The notes below the pieces were generated by a model that made no database searches, was not told the origin of the DNA, and saw only the letters and a program-made list of their open reading frames with translations. A stretch of 64,000 nt of DNA, from NCBI GenBank assembly GCA_964036195.1, contig OZ038451.1, positions 14,016,529 to 14,080,528 on the forward strand. Direction: 5' to 3'. Position 1 is the stretch's first letter. Every line of letters starts with the position of its first letter. Shown here piece by piece: positions 1 through 11,700 of this stretch. Position numbers and translations under genes: made by a program. Source of the DNA: Sphaerolaimus hirsutus (lineage: Eukaryota; Nematoda; Chromadorea; Monhysterida; Sphaerolaimidae).

Positions 1-95
1 ATGTATATCCCTTCCGAGGAGCGATTTACTATCTCTATGAATACCCGCAGGGGTCGAAATTCACTGAACCCCTGGTGAAATCAGAGCATGTTTAC

Positions 96-3000
96 CTTGG
101 CGGCGGCGAGAACATGGCCAGCATATGAAGTAGATGCTTCTGGCGCGCTGCAGACGCCGCCGCTGGACTGCGCTTCGCAGCTCAGCTGCAACGGCAAAAA
201 ATGCGACAAAATACACACGCGGCACAAAATACACGGCATAGTTAAGGTAGACAACCTTCACGTCTGCAAAAAATATCCATCTGTCGGCTAATGAAAAAGC
301 GCTGCCACCGTCCACATCGCACGGCACAGCGGCGGCAATCGTGCAGCGCACTTGGAGGTCGTGCGGCCAGAACAGCACGAGCGAGTCGCGCAGAGAAACC
401 ACTATCGAGCTGTGACAACAAATCTTAATAACCAATAACATAGGGTTCAAACGGGATTGACATTTTGGGATCGGGATTGACATTTCGGGATCGGGATCGT
501 TCTTTTGAGATCTCGGAATCGGGATCGAGGTCACGGGATCAAGATTGCGATTTTCAGATTTCGGGATAAAGTCACAAAATCCCAGAATTTTTCGGGTTTC
601 GGGATCGCGATCACGTTTGAACCCTATACAAACCCGATAGAAAAAAATCGAAAATAAAAAACTTCAACGAACCACTCATTCGCCTGTACATCCATAATGC
701 TACTATTCAATCTGACGCTGTGCACTTGAGTGGAGCGGCGCAGCGACACAAAAGACAGTGTGCAGCAGGGGCGGCCCGCCAGCGCCGGCGCCCCATCGAC
801 CACAGCTAAAAGCGGACGGTCGCTGGAGAATGGATCGTGGTTGGCAGCGAGCGGCTCGTCGTTGGCATCGCGCCAAGCAGCTGCGCAATTTGGGGGGAGG
901 TTGTTTAACGTTTGGAACGAAAGGAACAGAGACGGTGAATACGATTAGGGTTGGGAGAAATCTTTTGTTCCGAATAGGGTTGGGAAAAAAACGTTTTTTT
1001 TTAACTCGATGTTTTTTTAAAAAAAACAACGTTTTTTTTAAAAAAAACGTTTTTTTTAAAAGCTCCCAGATATGACCTAGTGTCAACATATATAGGTATA
1101 TCAGACACTGGCAATACTCTGTGATGTAAAATATGACCATATAATGGCTGTGGAACCATGGGATAGCATTATAAGTGGTGATTTGTGTCAAAAATATCCA
1201 TTTTTCGTCGACATATCGTTCGTATATCGCCTTATAGTCAAATGTTCGTGACTTCAGGTAAAGTTTGGCACGGAATGGTGATCAAACAAGGTTATAAAAG
1301 GAAGTTGTTACTTTGGGAGTGAAGTTACACACTGTGGAGGTACATGGAAGCACATTACCTCAATATTATATATTACAGCAACATATGTCGGCTTATTCAC
1401 CCATGGTAGCACTTAGAAATGGATGTTTTGATACTAAAAATGCAACAAAACCAATGAAAACAACCACCAATGTCAATTTGTGTGTGAAATTGCGCGCTTG
1501 CGCGCAAAAATTTTGCAAAATACCTAGTGCTTAGTACTAAAAATTTCGGCCGATGTTTTTTTAAAAAAAAAAAAACATTTCGGACGTCATGTTTTTTTTT
1601 ATAAAAAAAACGTTTTTTTTATAAAAAAACGTTTAAAAAAAACATCGGCCAACCCTAGTTCCGAACGCCCTGATAATAAAAAAATCAATCTTTAAAATAA
1701 AAATTTAGTTTTTTTAAATTATAATCAGATGTTTTCAAAACCAGTCTACAATTAAAGATAAAATGCTGTTCTAAAAATCTAACAAACATTTTAATGAGTG
1801 CAATTAAATACCATATTTCGGTATTACTTCCCGGAGCACAATGCATGGTTAAAGGAGTGTAAACTCACCAGCTGGTCCGGGCAACAAAAAAGCATTTTTC
1901 ACTGGTCCCTGTCTGTCGGACAAAAGTTGAACACACTCGCCACTGCCCAATAATGCCCACACTTGGAAACCCTTCGCCAGCGAGAGTATCATCACTAATG
2001 GCGGCCGGTCACCTGCAATGGAGATGGGACATAAATAATATAGCTCTAGTAAGTTCTGGATAAACAATAAGATGACGTTTCCAGCATTTTTGAATGAGGG
2101 GCAGATATTTTATAGGGCCCGACAAACGGGAGGGGGGCCCAGCCCAACAGGTAAGTGCTTTACTCAACATAAATACTGCTGAATACTTGAAAAACTACAC
2201 TTTGATTTCATACCATTATGTTTTCATTTCACGGCAGAAGAGTTTCGAAGGCTGTAGTTGAATACAAGGAACCTGTGCCGGTCAGGGGTCTCCTAGGGGG
2301 GGGGCTGCCCCCCCCCTAGGGTTCAAACGGGATCCCGATCCCGGATCCCGTGAAATTCCGGGATTTAGCAGTCCCGATCCCGATCCCGAAACTTTTCAAA
2401 TCCCGATCCCGATCCCGAGAAACTCCAAAGTCCGGGATCCCGATCCCGGAAAAATTAGTGGAAATTATCAAAAGTGAAAAAACGACGTTTTTGCATGCAA
2501 AAATGTGAACGCAAACCCCCAGCGTTCATTGTATGCCACGTTTTTGGCATCCGACAGTGTTTTTAGACCTTTATGAACAACTGTGGATGCCAAAACATTG
2601 GCCAAAATCTCTATCCCAATCCCGATCCCGAAAAAATGCCAATCCCGATCCCGATCCCGTGACCCCAATCCCGGCCAATCCCGATCCCGAAATCTCAAAA
2701 AACCAATCCCGATCCCGAAACGTCAATCCCGTTTGAACCCTACCCCCTTCCCCCCCCCCCCAAATCGGCCAGCTATCTATCTATCCCGGAGGCCGCTCAG
2801 CTATATCTATCTATCCGGAGGCAAAATTTTTGGCTACTACCCCCCAAAAAAACCCCACCCCCAAATCGCTCAGCTATCTATCTATCTGGAGTGGTTTTTG
2901 AGAAATTTTGCCCCAATTTTCGCTCAAAATCACTAATTTTCGCACCTTTTTATAGTTTGTCACCTTCAAAATCGTGCTTTCCCGCTATATCAAGGACGTA

Positions 3001-4597
3001 TCGAGGGGGGGGCGGGGGGGGGGGGGCTGCAGCCCCCCCCTTCCCGGGGTGAGACCTAAAATGTACCGGAAACTGCAACTTTTCCTATATTTTTTTCGAT
3101 GTTTCTTAAAAATTTTGCGCGCAAGCGCGCAATTTCGTCCCCATGCAGTGTATTTTCAGTGGATCGGCCCCTTTAAACCAAAATCCTTGGAAATGAACAC
3201 ATTTTATCGAATTTCGCTGCAAATGTATGCATATTTCCATACATATAAAGCGGTTCCTGGCGCTGGCGCCAACGCCAATAGCGCCATGGCGTGGCGCATT
3301 TGTATGGCGCTAGCGCCAGAACGCTTTTCCGCCCTTATATAGGGAAAATTTTTTAGGGGGGGCTGAGCCCCCCCCCCGTTCGCCGGCCCCCGTAAACAAG
3401 CAGCCCCCCCCCCGCTCAAAAATCCTGGATACGTCCCTGCGCTATATACATGGTTATATACCTATTTTTAGCCATTTTAAAGCTACTTTTGTCTACTTTT
3501 AACTGATTATTAGTGATTTTTTCCCGTTTCTGTCTTCTTAACCTTGAAAAAGCCTATATATTGTGCCCCCGCCAGCCTCCCCCCAGAAAAATTTTCAGCT
3601 ATCTATCCCTCCGGAGGAGCGATTTGCTATCTATCCAGCCCCCGCGAGGGCCAAAATCTTGGAGACCCCTGGTGCCGGTAGTCATCTAAACCCGCTAGTA
3701 ATCTAAACCGCAGTCATCCATACCGTAGGTAGATGAGTAGCGGATGAGAATAGGTGGGTAGCGGGTCTAGACAACTAGTGGGTTCAGATCACTACTAGCC
3801 GTACCCCAACACAAGAACCCACTACATTCATCATCCATCACGAATCCCACAAAACTCAACTCACCGACGACCGGCCTCAACTGCGGCAGGAGCGCCGGGC
3901 GGGCCAGATCGCAGCCGTGTTGGAAGCTGGCCCACATGACCTTCTCCCTGTCGGCAGCGGGCGTGCCGCCGCCGCCGCCGGTCTGGTGCTGCAGCTGGCC
4001 GCTGGACACGGGTAACACCTCGTGCAGCACCTCGGCCATGTCCGACATGAGCGAGGGGGCGCTGCGATGAAGGATGGATGGGTTTGGTAGAGCAGGGCGG
4101 TAACGATTGAGAGTATGTTAAATGACAAATGATAACCAACGTGAAAGTAAAATGACAAATTGCGGGTTGGCTAAAAGTGAAGGGTATAGTTTTCATTTTT
4201 ACGGGTTTTTTAAATGACATTTTCTTGTCATTTTGCATTTGTCTCTTAACTTTTATCTTTACTCTTCACTTTATACATAACTTTATTCATCACTTGTCAT
4301 TTGTCATTCTACTCTACTTTTATCATTCATCATTAAACGGGACCGGAACCGGCAGCAGATTAAATATTTCAACAGTGGGAAAATTTCTATGCCACTTAGT
4401 TTTTCACTCTCTCGTGCCATCAATCTTCAGCTGTCAATATACTTACATCACAAGCCATCACAATTTCGCAACAACTGGATACACCCAAACCCTCCAAACC
4501 TGATTTTCTCCGGCCTGACAACCACATGAGGCTGCCTGGCCACGGGCTGGACATCGTGGTGTTGCTCCGCGCCGCCCAGCTGGCACCGGGCCGACAT
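96..4597 (-). CDS. BCAS3: BCAS3 homologue, N-terminal part (6 coding exons, runs off left edge)
   Basis: BCAS3 is a WD40/beta-propeller protein that works with PHAF1 at phagophores and in cytoskeletal control of cell migration. Coding exons on the minus strand, 5' to 3': 4597-4500, 4061-3865, 2012-1869, 880-676, 409-256, 185-96. All junctions keep frame with GT-AG sites (298 in-frame splice phases: 2,1,1,2,0,0), giving 296 codons. Start ATG at 4597. Residues 25-31 (VVVRPEK) match the conserved N-terminal BCAS3 motif. Exon 3 (PPLVMILSLAKGFQVWAL) matches the PPLLIMIGYSDGMQVW block, exon 4 carries RPLLAVV, exon 5 SIVVSL and SLADRWIFFAD, exon 6 the QSSGGVC/AAK block. A GGGGG run interrupts exon 2. 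The donor of exon 4 (GA|GTGG) is weak. Introns hold several transposons listed separately. The remaining C-terminal half lies left of the window. What is seen is the exon series; the identity rests on remembered human BCAS3. Confidence 0.92.
441..626. mobile_element. TAGGGTTCAAACG inverted-repeat element, GGGATC-rich (copy 1)
   Basis: Ends TAGGGTTCAAACGGGAT and its reverse complement (CGTTTGAACCCTA) face each other, enclosing repeats of GGGATCGGGAT. It lies in a BCAS3 intron (410-675). A second copy is at 2317-2742. I did not find a clean target-site duplication. Confidence 0.6.
967..1665. mobile_element. hAT-like element, TAGGGTTGG family, with 8-bp target duplication
   Basis: Element 975-1657 starts TAGGGTTGG and ends CCAACCCTA. 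It is flanked by the direct repeat GTTCCGAA at 967-974 and 1658-1665. Near each end are complementary homopolymer runs of T and A that would pair. The 8-bp duplication is typical of hAT transposons. No transposase is present, so it is non-autonomous. It lies in BCAS3 intron 3 (881-1868). Confidence 0.8.
2317..2742. mobile_element. TAGGGTTCAAACG inverted-repeat element, GGGATC-rich (copy 2)
   Basis: Starts CTAGGGTTCAAACGGGAT and ends ATCCCGTTTGAACCCTA. The interior is largely degenerate tandem GATCCC units on both sides of a unique centre. It lies in BCAS3 intron 2 (2013-3864). Confidence 0.65.
2750..2990. repeat. TCTATC/C-tract low-complexity repeat
   Basis: Runs of CCCC with TATCTATC units (2752-2890). 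Related sequence recurs at 1-75, 3590-3660, 12896-13060 and 20575-20700, often beside the words ATCTATCCGGAGG or CCGCGAGGG. This looks like fragments of one dispersed element whose ends I cannot define. Confidence 0.4.
2983..3447. mobile_element. hAT MITE (CAAGGACGTAT...ATACGTCCCTG) with 8-bp target duplication
   Basis: Element 2991-3439 is flanked by CGCTATAT at 2983-2990 and 3440-3447. It has long G and C tracts near its two ends, a GGCGCC-type palindromic core and the word GCGCGCAAGCGCGC. It is one of six full copies of this family in the window and is inserted in BCAS3 intron 2. Confidence 0.85.
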
Positions 4598-5783
4598 CCG
4601 GCTGGGCAACGACAAGTGCGCGCATATGGCACCGACGATTACACACTCTCTGGGTTATTGTAGACTATTGGTTAGCGTGTGCGGCGAGATTAAAGTCTTG
4701 GCAGTGCTGCATTGTTCTGCGAGAGGTTGAGAAGTGAGTTTTTGGTTGCTTTTTCGTGTGAAATCAGCGAGCATGTGACCGATTTCCGATCACGTGTTTA
4801 CACAAGTAAACACACTTGTATGTTTATTTTCCATTTGTCTGTTTCAAATTTTTTAGACATTAGATGTGAGATATACAACGGTAAAGTACACGGAAAAACT
4901 GGCAGTGTACACTTCCATACGATTTAGGGAAAGATATCAAATCAGCAGACGAACAACAAATCCCCAAGTTATCACGTGATGAGAAAACAGTGATGTCATA
5001 GATACGGTAGTGTATCACATTTTTACGCGAACGCTATTTTGTCGATTGTATACATGAAAATAAACGCGTTGTCTCCAATTTTACATGCGAAAATGCTACA
5101 TGAACATATTGACATTGCGATAAACACAGAGAACGGACACATAAACAGCAAACTCTTGGACGCCATTCGTTCCCTTTTTAATTGAGTTCCGATCAGGAGA
5201 TCGGGGCACTTGCGTAAACTTGGCCCACGTCCATGTTTCTATTGAATACAATGGTTGAATATTGTACCAACGTAAGTAAAAAAATGCAAGATTTCCGTCT
5301 GCGTCATCGCTAATGGCGTGCGGAATGCAATCAAGCGAACGGAAATGGTCGCTAATGGCGGCGAAGACACTAGTTGACATATTTATGTGATGTATGTGTA
5401 CAAACAAATGTATCCCAAAAAATTTTTGGCCAGCTGCCATGTTCACATTAGTGGTATGAGCGAGATCAAGGGTTTGCAGAACGTAACATTCACTATACTT
5501 TTAATGAACCTCAAATTAATTTACGGCAGCAAAACGTGAAGCGAACAGTCAATTAAACGAAAAAAAGTGATATATTACAAACTGTTTAATTTCACAAATT
5601 TAGCACATTAAAGTAGTTTCATTTCCGTCGCCAAAGCCACAATATTATCACTCAACGGGTCAAAATGACGTCATCACTGTTTACATCACCAAGGAGAATA
5701 TTTTTCTGCGTCGAAAATCTTCGGAAAAAAATCGCCGGCTTTTTTTCGTCCGTCGCGGTGCTTTTGGCGCTGCGAAACGTGCA
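4598..5783. promoter_or_regulatory. Divergent intergenic/promoter region BCAS3-cyclin L, with palindromic CRE
   Basis: About 1.2 kb separates the BCAS3 start codon (minus strand, 4597) from the cyclin L start codon (plus strand, 5784). A perfect TGACGTCA cAMP-response/ATF octamer is at 5666-5673, about 110 bp before the cyclin L ATG. An E-box CACGTG sits at 4974-4979. I see no clear TATA box near 5784. An open frame at 5446-5096 on the minus strand lacks splice or homology support. The promoter role is inferred from position. Confidence 0.5.
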
Positions 5784-8700
5784 ATGGCAATGGCCGGCCC
5801 TTCATCGGCGCCTACAGAAAATGACGTAAGCGCACTTTTTCACTACATTGCCTCAATTTTCCCGCGGCGGGTTTTCACCTCTTACGTTTTTTAAGAGAGA
5901 CAAACACTGAACATTCACCGTTATAGGGTGCGTCGTCGGCGGATTTAAAGTCTGGTCTGCCGCCCGACGAGCTTCCGTTGTCTACTTTTGGCTTGCACAG
6001 GCACTACAGAGGTATGCGTGCTTTGATACTTTTCGCTGGCGAGGTGCCAAGTTACCTGTTGTAGTTCGTTTGGTAGCTCTGTTGTAGTCTATTTATAGAA
6101 TCCGTAAGTTGCTGCTTGTTCATTTGTCTGTTGCAGCAAACTTCGGTTCAAGTTGAGATTCGGTTAGATAACTGCTTCTGTTTTGCGCACGTGTCCCGCA
6201 ACAGGGTGTGGTGCCCTCTTACCGCTGGTTTCCAGGACTTTGACTCTTGTGGGGTACGGTAGCTGTGAGATTTGGGAGTGATAGTAATCAAAATTTATCA
6301 AATTTACCAAAATCAAAGCCAAAATGAGCTTGTAACTTGACTGTACGGATTTGAACTTGCCTTTCATTCCAGTTTCTAAACTATCTGAATTTGCAGGTGT
6401 GGATATCACGCCCGATAAGTGTCTCCTGTCTCCAAGCAGATTGTCGGTTACACCTTCCATGCGTGAGTTTTTTCTGTCAGTTTTGGGTCTTTGAATAGAT
6501 GATGATGAGTCACTGCGAATTTTGGTGCCAAATTCGTACGTTTTTGGCTCCACAAGTACGGAAATGATATTAGATGTGGGGACTTCCGTTCCAAAAGTTC
6601 ACAAGCGCCAAATCCAGAAAAATCGAGTTAGCTGTGGATTCGACATCCACGTATAATTCTGCCCATTTTGGTAAAAAAATCAGTGTTATAGTCCATTTCG
6701 TTCCCGAGATACAGTGGTACCGTTTTTCAGAAAAATCACAATTTTCATATCGAAAGTGCACATATCCATCTCAGATCCCCTATGAAAAACAGAACTTTCA
6801 TTTCGTAAGTGCACATATCCATGTCGGACCACCGGAGTTTCATTTCATAAGTGCACATATCCAAAAAATAGTTTCATTTCCAAAAGTGCACGCGTGTTCC
6901 GGATCGCTCGCGAAGAGCCGGCCGGATTTCCCATACAAAAAAAGTTTCATTTCCAAATGTGCATACGTGAATTTCCAAATTTATTTTGCTCTATAAATCG
7001 AGTACGGGTATAAATCTAGATCTGAAAATTTAGGTTTGCGTACTTCTCGAAAAGGGCTTCTCAGTGGTGTAATTGGTTTTGCCCTGCGATGCACCGTTAG
7101 GAAGTTATTTACATTTCAAGTTCAAATTTTCAAATTTACTCCTTATTTTGGGTGGTTTACAAAATATGACATAACTCCCAAAATATTAACCAGCCGACAA
7201 AATTTAGGGACACAACAATTGTAGACAAATGTCCGAGATATCTGAGAAGTGCAGGGCAAGCTTTGTCGCCCAAACATGGCGCTGCCGGGCCAGCGCCAAA
7301 CTTTAAAATGCGATTTTGAAAAATCGAAAAATCTGGATATGTTAACTTTTGGAATGAAAGTCCCCATGTAAACTTTCAATTGTAGATTCTTGTGCCGCTT
7401 TTGAAAAACAAGAATTTTATTGTTGCATTGATCATACCTTCTTCATCATACTGACTATTATCATTCGGAATAAGCCTTTGATGGTGTCAATTTTGATCAT
7501 CCCATCACCTTTCTAGGGTTGGCCGATGTTTTTTTAAACGTTTTTTAATAAAAAAACGTTTTTTTAATTTAAAAACATGACGTCCGAAATGTTTTTTTAA
7601 AAAAAAACATCGACCGAAATTTTTAGTACCAAGCACTAGGTATTTTGCAAAATTTTTGCGCGCAAGCGCGCAATTTCACACACAAATTGACATTGGTGGT
7701 TGTTTTCATTAGTTTTGTGGCATTTTTAGTATCAAAGTATCCATTTATATATGCTACCATGGGTCAATAAGCCGTCATATGTCGGTGTAGTATATAATTT
7801 TGAGGTAATGTGCTTCCATGTACCTCCACAGTGTGTAACTTCACTCCCAAAGTAACAACCTCCTTTTATAACCTTGTTTCATCAGTATCCTGTGCCAAAC
7901 TTTACCTGAAGTTAGGGTTGGCCGATGTTTTTTTTTAAACGTTTTTTTTTTTTTTTAACGTTGTTTTTTTTAAAAAAAAACATGACGTCCGAAATGTTTT
8001 TTTTTTTAAAAAAACATCGGCCAAAATTTTTAGTACTAAGCACTAGGTATTTTGCAAAATTTTTGCGCGCAAGCGCGCAATTTCACACACAAATTGACAT
8101 TGGTGGTTGTTTTCATTGGTTTTGTTGCATTTTTAGTATCAAAACATCTATTTCGATGTGCTACCATGGGTGAATAAGCCGACATATGTTGCTGTAATAT
8201 ATAATATTGAGGTAATGTGCTTCCATGTACCTCCACAGTGTGTAACTTCACTCCCAAAGTAACAACCTCCTTTTATAACCTTGTTTGATCACCATTCCGT
8301 GCCAAACTTTACCTGAAGTAACGAACATTCGACTATAAGGCGATATACGAACGATATGTCGATGAAAAATGGATATTTTTGACACAAATCACCACTTATA
8401 ATGCTATCCCATGGCTCCACAGCCATTATATGGTCATATTTAACATCACAAAGTATTGCCAGTGTCTGATATACCTATATATATTGACACTAGGTCATAT
8501 CTGGGAGCTTTTAAAAAAAACGTTTTTTTTTTAAAAAAACATCGAGTTAAAAATAAACGTTTTTTTCCAACCCTACCTGAAGTCACGAACATTTGACTAT
8601 AAGGCGATATACGAATGTATCGACAAAAAATGGATATTTTTGACACAAATCACCACTTATAATGCTATCCCATGGCTCAACAGCCATTATATGGTCATAT

Positions 8701-11700
8701 AAAACATCGCAGAATATTGCCACTGTCTGATATACCTATATATGTTGACACAAGGTCATATCTGGGAGCTTTAAAAAAAACGTTGTTTATTTAAAAAAAC
8801 GTTGTTGTGTTTTTAAAACATCGAGTTAAAAAAAACGTTTTTTTTCCAACCCTACACCTTTCAGCCAATTTTTTGGTAAAAAAGTTGCCTATTTACAGAA
8901 GATGGGATGGACGAGGCTGTGGAGCGCGATCTGCGTTTTCACGGCTGTCAATTGATACAATCCGCTTCAATACTGCTCAAGCTGCCTCAGGTGGGGTCAT
9001 TTGACTTTTTAGGCGGTTTTTAGCACAAAAGTTGTGGTCAAGTGGGAGGCTTGTTAAATAGTCCTGATTTCATGTCGGCTATTCACTAGTTTGTTATTCA
9101 AAAATTTCGGAACTGTTTTTTTAAACGACAGTTCTCAGTTCAGATTCGTTTCTAGTTAAAAATACTGCAAAATCAATGAAAACATTGCACACTTGAGCGT
9201 AATTAATTGCGAAACGCTATTGAAATAGAACTGAAAATTTCACTTTCTGTTGTTGTTTTTTTATAATCCGGCTTCGATGCTTGCGTTTTTTCAAAGTTCC
9301 GTCGTAAACTCCTGCAGCCTTTCACCAACTCATTTTTCTTAAAAATACCTTTTTTCAGATCGCGGCGGCTACTGGTCAGACGCTGTATCAGCGTTATTTT
9401 TACTGTAAGTCTTTCATTCGGATGGATTTTGAGCACGTTGCCATGGCTTGCGTTTTGCTGGCGAGTAAAATTGAAGAGGCGATAAGGCGACCGCGGGATG
9501 TTGTTAATGTTTTTCATCATTTGAAGGAGCTGAGCAAGCGAGCCTCGAGACCGGATAGACAGTTTGTTTTTGTTTTAATTGGTTTTTAACATTTCTGATA
9601 TTGGTTGGGGTGATGTGAATTTTCGATTTTAAAAATGTTTAATACAAAATCTGTCGATATTTGATACTGATTTTTGATAGTTTTCGACGTGTCGATGTCG
9701 ACATTCAACATTCTGTATAAAAAACTGCTCGACACTAAATAACCAATATTCCCTACAATTTATATTTTTCTATGTGTCCACAATTCATGATTTTTTCAAC
9801 TCAGAATTCGACCGCTGTTGATCGATGCCAAGTACAGCGAACAGAAAGATTTGGTGCTGAAAGCTGAGCGCCGCGTTCTCAACACATTGGGCTTCTGTGT
9901 GCACGTCAAACACCCGCACAAGGTAAATCGAAAAAATTTGTTATCTTTTTTCCGTCGTTTGATTTTCTGAAATTTAAAATTTGAAATCTTGTGCCAATTT
10001 CAGCTTATCACCGCGTATCTGAAAGCTTTGGACTGTGATGATAATGTCGATTTGGTGCAGAAGGCCTGGTGCGCTTGTCATTTACCTACTTCGATTTACC
10101 GTCATTTTATTCTCTAAATCAATTGACATTTACAAGGCCAATTTTCACCGCAGGAACTGCATGAACGATGGTTTGCGAACTGATATTTTCGTTCGATACA
10201 GTCCCGAAACTGTGGCTTGCGCATGCATTTATCTCGCCGCGCGGTATTGTTTTGCAATAATGTGTTCATATTTTTTCAAATGGGATTAATCGATGCTTAC
10301 ATTTTTCAGCTGGTGCAATGTGCCATTACCCCAGCAGCCGTTCTCTTGGTGGGAATTGTTTGATGTGACCGAACCTGACATTGTTGATATTGGAAACACT
10401 CTTCTGCGGCTCTACACGCGCACAAAGGTATTTAATTGTTAAGGGTGACCAATTTTTTACCTTGTCCCGGATGATATTTATTTTATTTATTTATTTATTT
10501 TTAAAGAGAAGTGCATGTCTGGTTGTGTGTAATGACACCACGAGTTTAGTAACTGACTAAATGAAGAAAAATGTACCTGTGAATAAATGGGAAAATTTAT
10601 TGGGAAAAATTGACTAAAACCGTTATGATTATAAATTTTTTCAAACGATAACCGCGCAGGCGCCATCGTGGTCGCGCCTCACTCGCATCGTGGAGAATTC
10701 TAAGGAAAATTACAAAAAAGATCTGGCTTTGAAGCGCGCCGCCGCCATGGCGCCCGCAAAGCCTCCCGCAGATGTCAAGAAAGAAACAGAGACTGAGGAA
10801 AAGAGCAAAACTTCTAAGGTCTGCTATCTCATTTGTGCATTTCTTTTTGTCGTGACCCGCCACTTCGAGTGCTATCCACCGTAATACCTGTTACCGTATC
10901 GGTATATGAAAGTACGGTAGTGCGCTCGAATTGGCTTGGTTACGGTAGTAGCTATGTGTGGCGTTGAGTCTAGGTCCACCGTCCATACATTCCAGGTGCT
11001 GAGGTACGTGCACCGGTGCAGATGTGCGGCCAGCGCAACGAAATGTAGCGCGCGCCCGCCATTTACCCTTTATTTTTTTCCGTTTGGTATTGAATTAGGA
11101 AGTTATAAATTATGTTTTCCCACAGGTTGTTCAGGTGTTGCGGGCACCCGAAACCCCTATTTTTTGTGAAAAGTGTGGCCAGGCAGCGTGAATTAGTCGT
11201 GCAATCAGTTATTTAAATACAGTGCTTTTGCTCATGAAAACAGTCTAAATTATGATCTAAATCCACATTTACCGCAAATTTCAATCGTTTGTCGCGAAAT
11301 AAAATTCCATATTTTCTGTTGAATTTCTCATCACCAATGTAGCCTTTCTGACTTGATTCAAAAAAGTACCGATTTTCATCAAGCCTAAAAATCCACAAAA
11401 ATTTACCGATTGCACACCAATAACCGCCAGCGCCACACTAGGCTCCGCCCATCCCACCAACAGGACCAGCGCTCATCTGCCGCGCCCGCTGCAACTGCAA
11501 AATCGACTACAAATGGCGTAGCGGCGGCGGAAAAGCGCGCCGATTCTAGCGAGGATGATCGCAGGCAGAGAAATCGAAATCGTCCTAGAGATAGGAAGGA
11601 TGAGAGAATCAAGAAGCCAGGCGGTGGTAGGAGTTATGAGAGGAGCAGATATTTAGGTATTCACTTTGTTGATTTAAAATGATTGTGTTTTTTTAACCAC

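Noticed and set aside
703-1191. 162-codon minus-strand open frame
   Set aside because: It is the wrong frame over BCAS3 exon 4 plus a transposon T/A run; the supported exon is 880-676 in another frame.
4420-4660. Plus-strand and alternative minus-strand frames over BCAS3 exon 1
   Set aside because: Only one minus frame joins in phase to exon 2 and gives the conserved VVVRP motif; a perfect-looking donor at 4444 would need a frame with a stop.
5096-5446. 116-codon minus-strand open frame in the BCAS3-cyclin L gap
   Set aside because: No splice context, no recognised motif and no link to the BCAS3 start exon.
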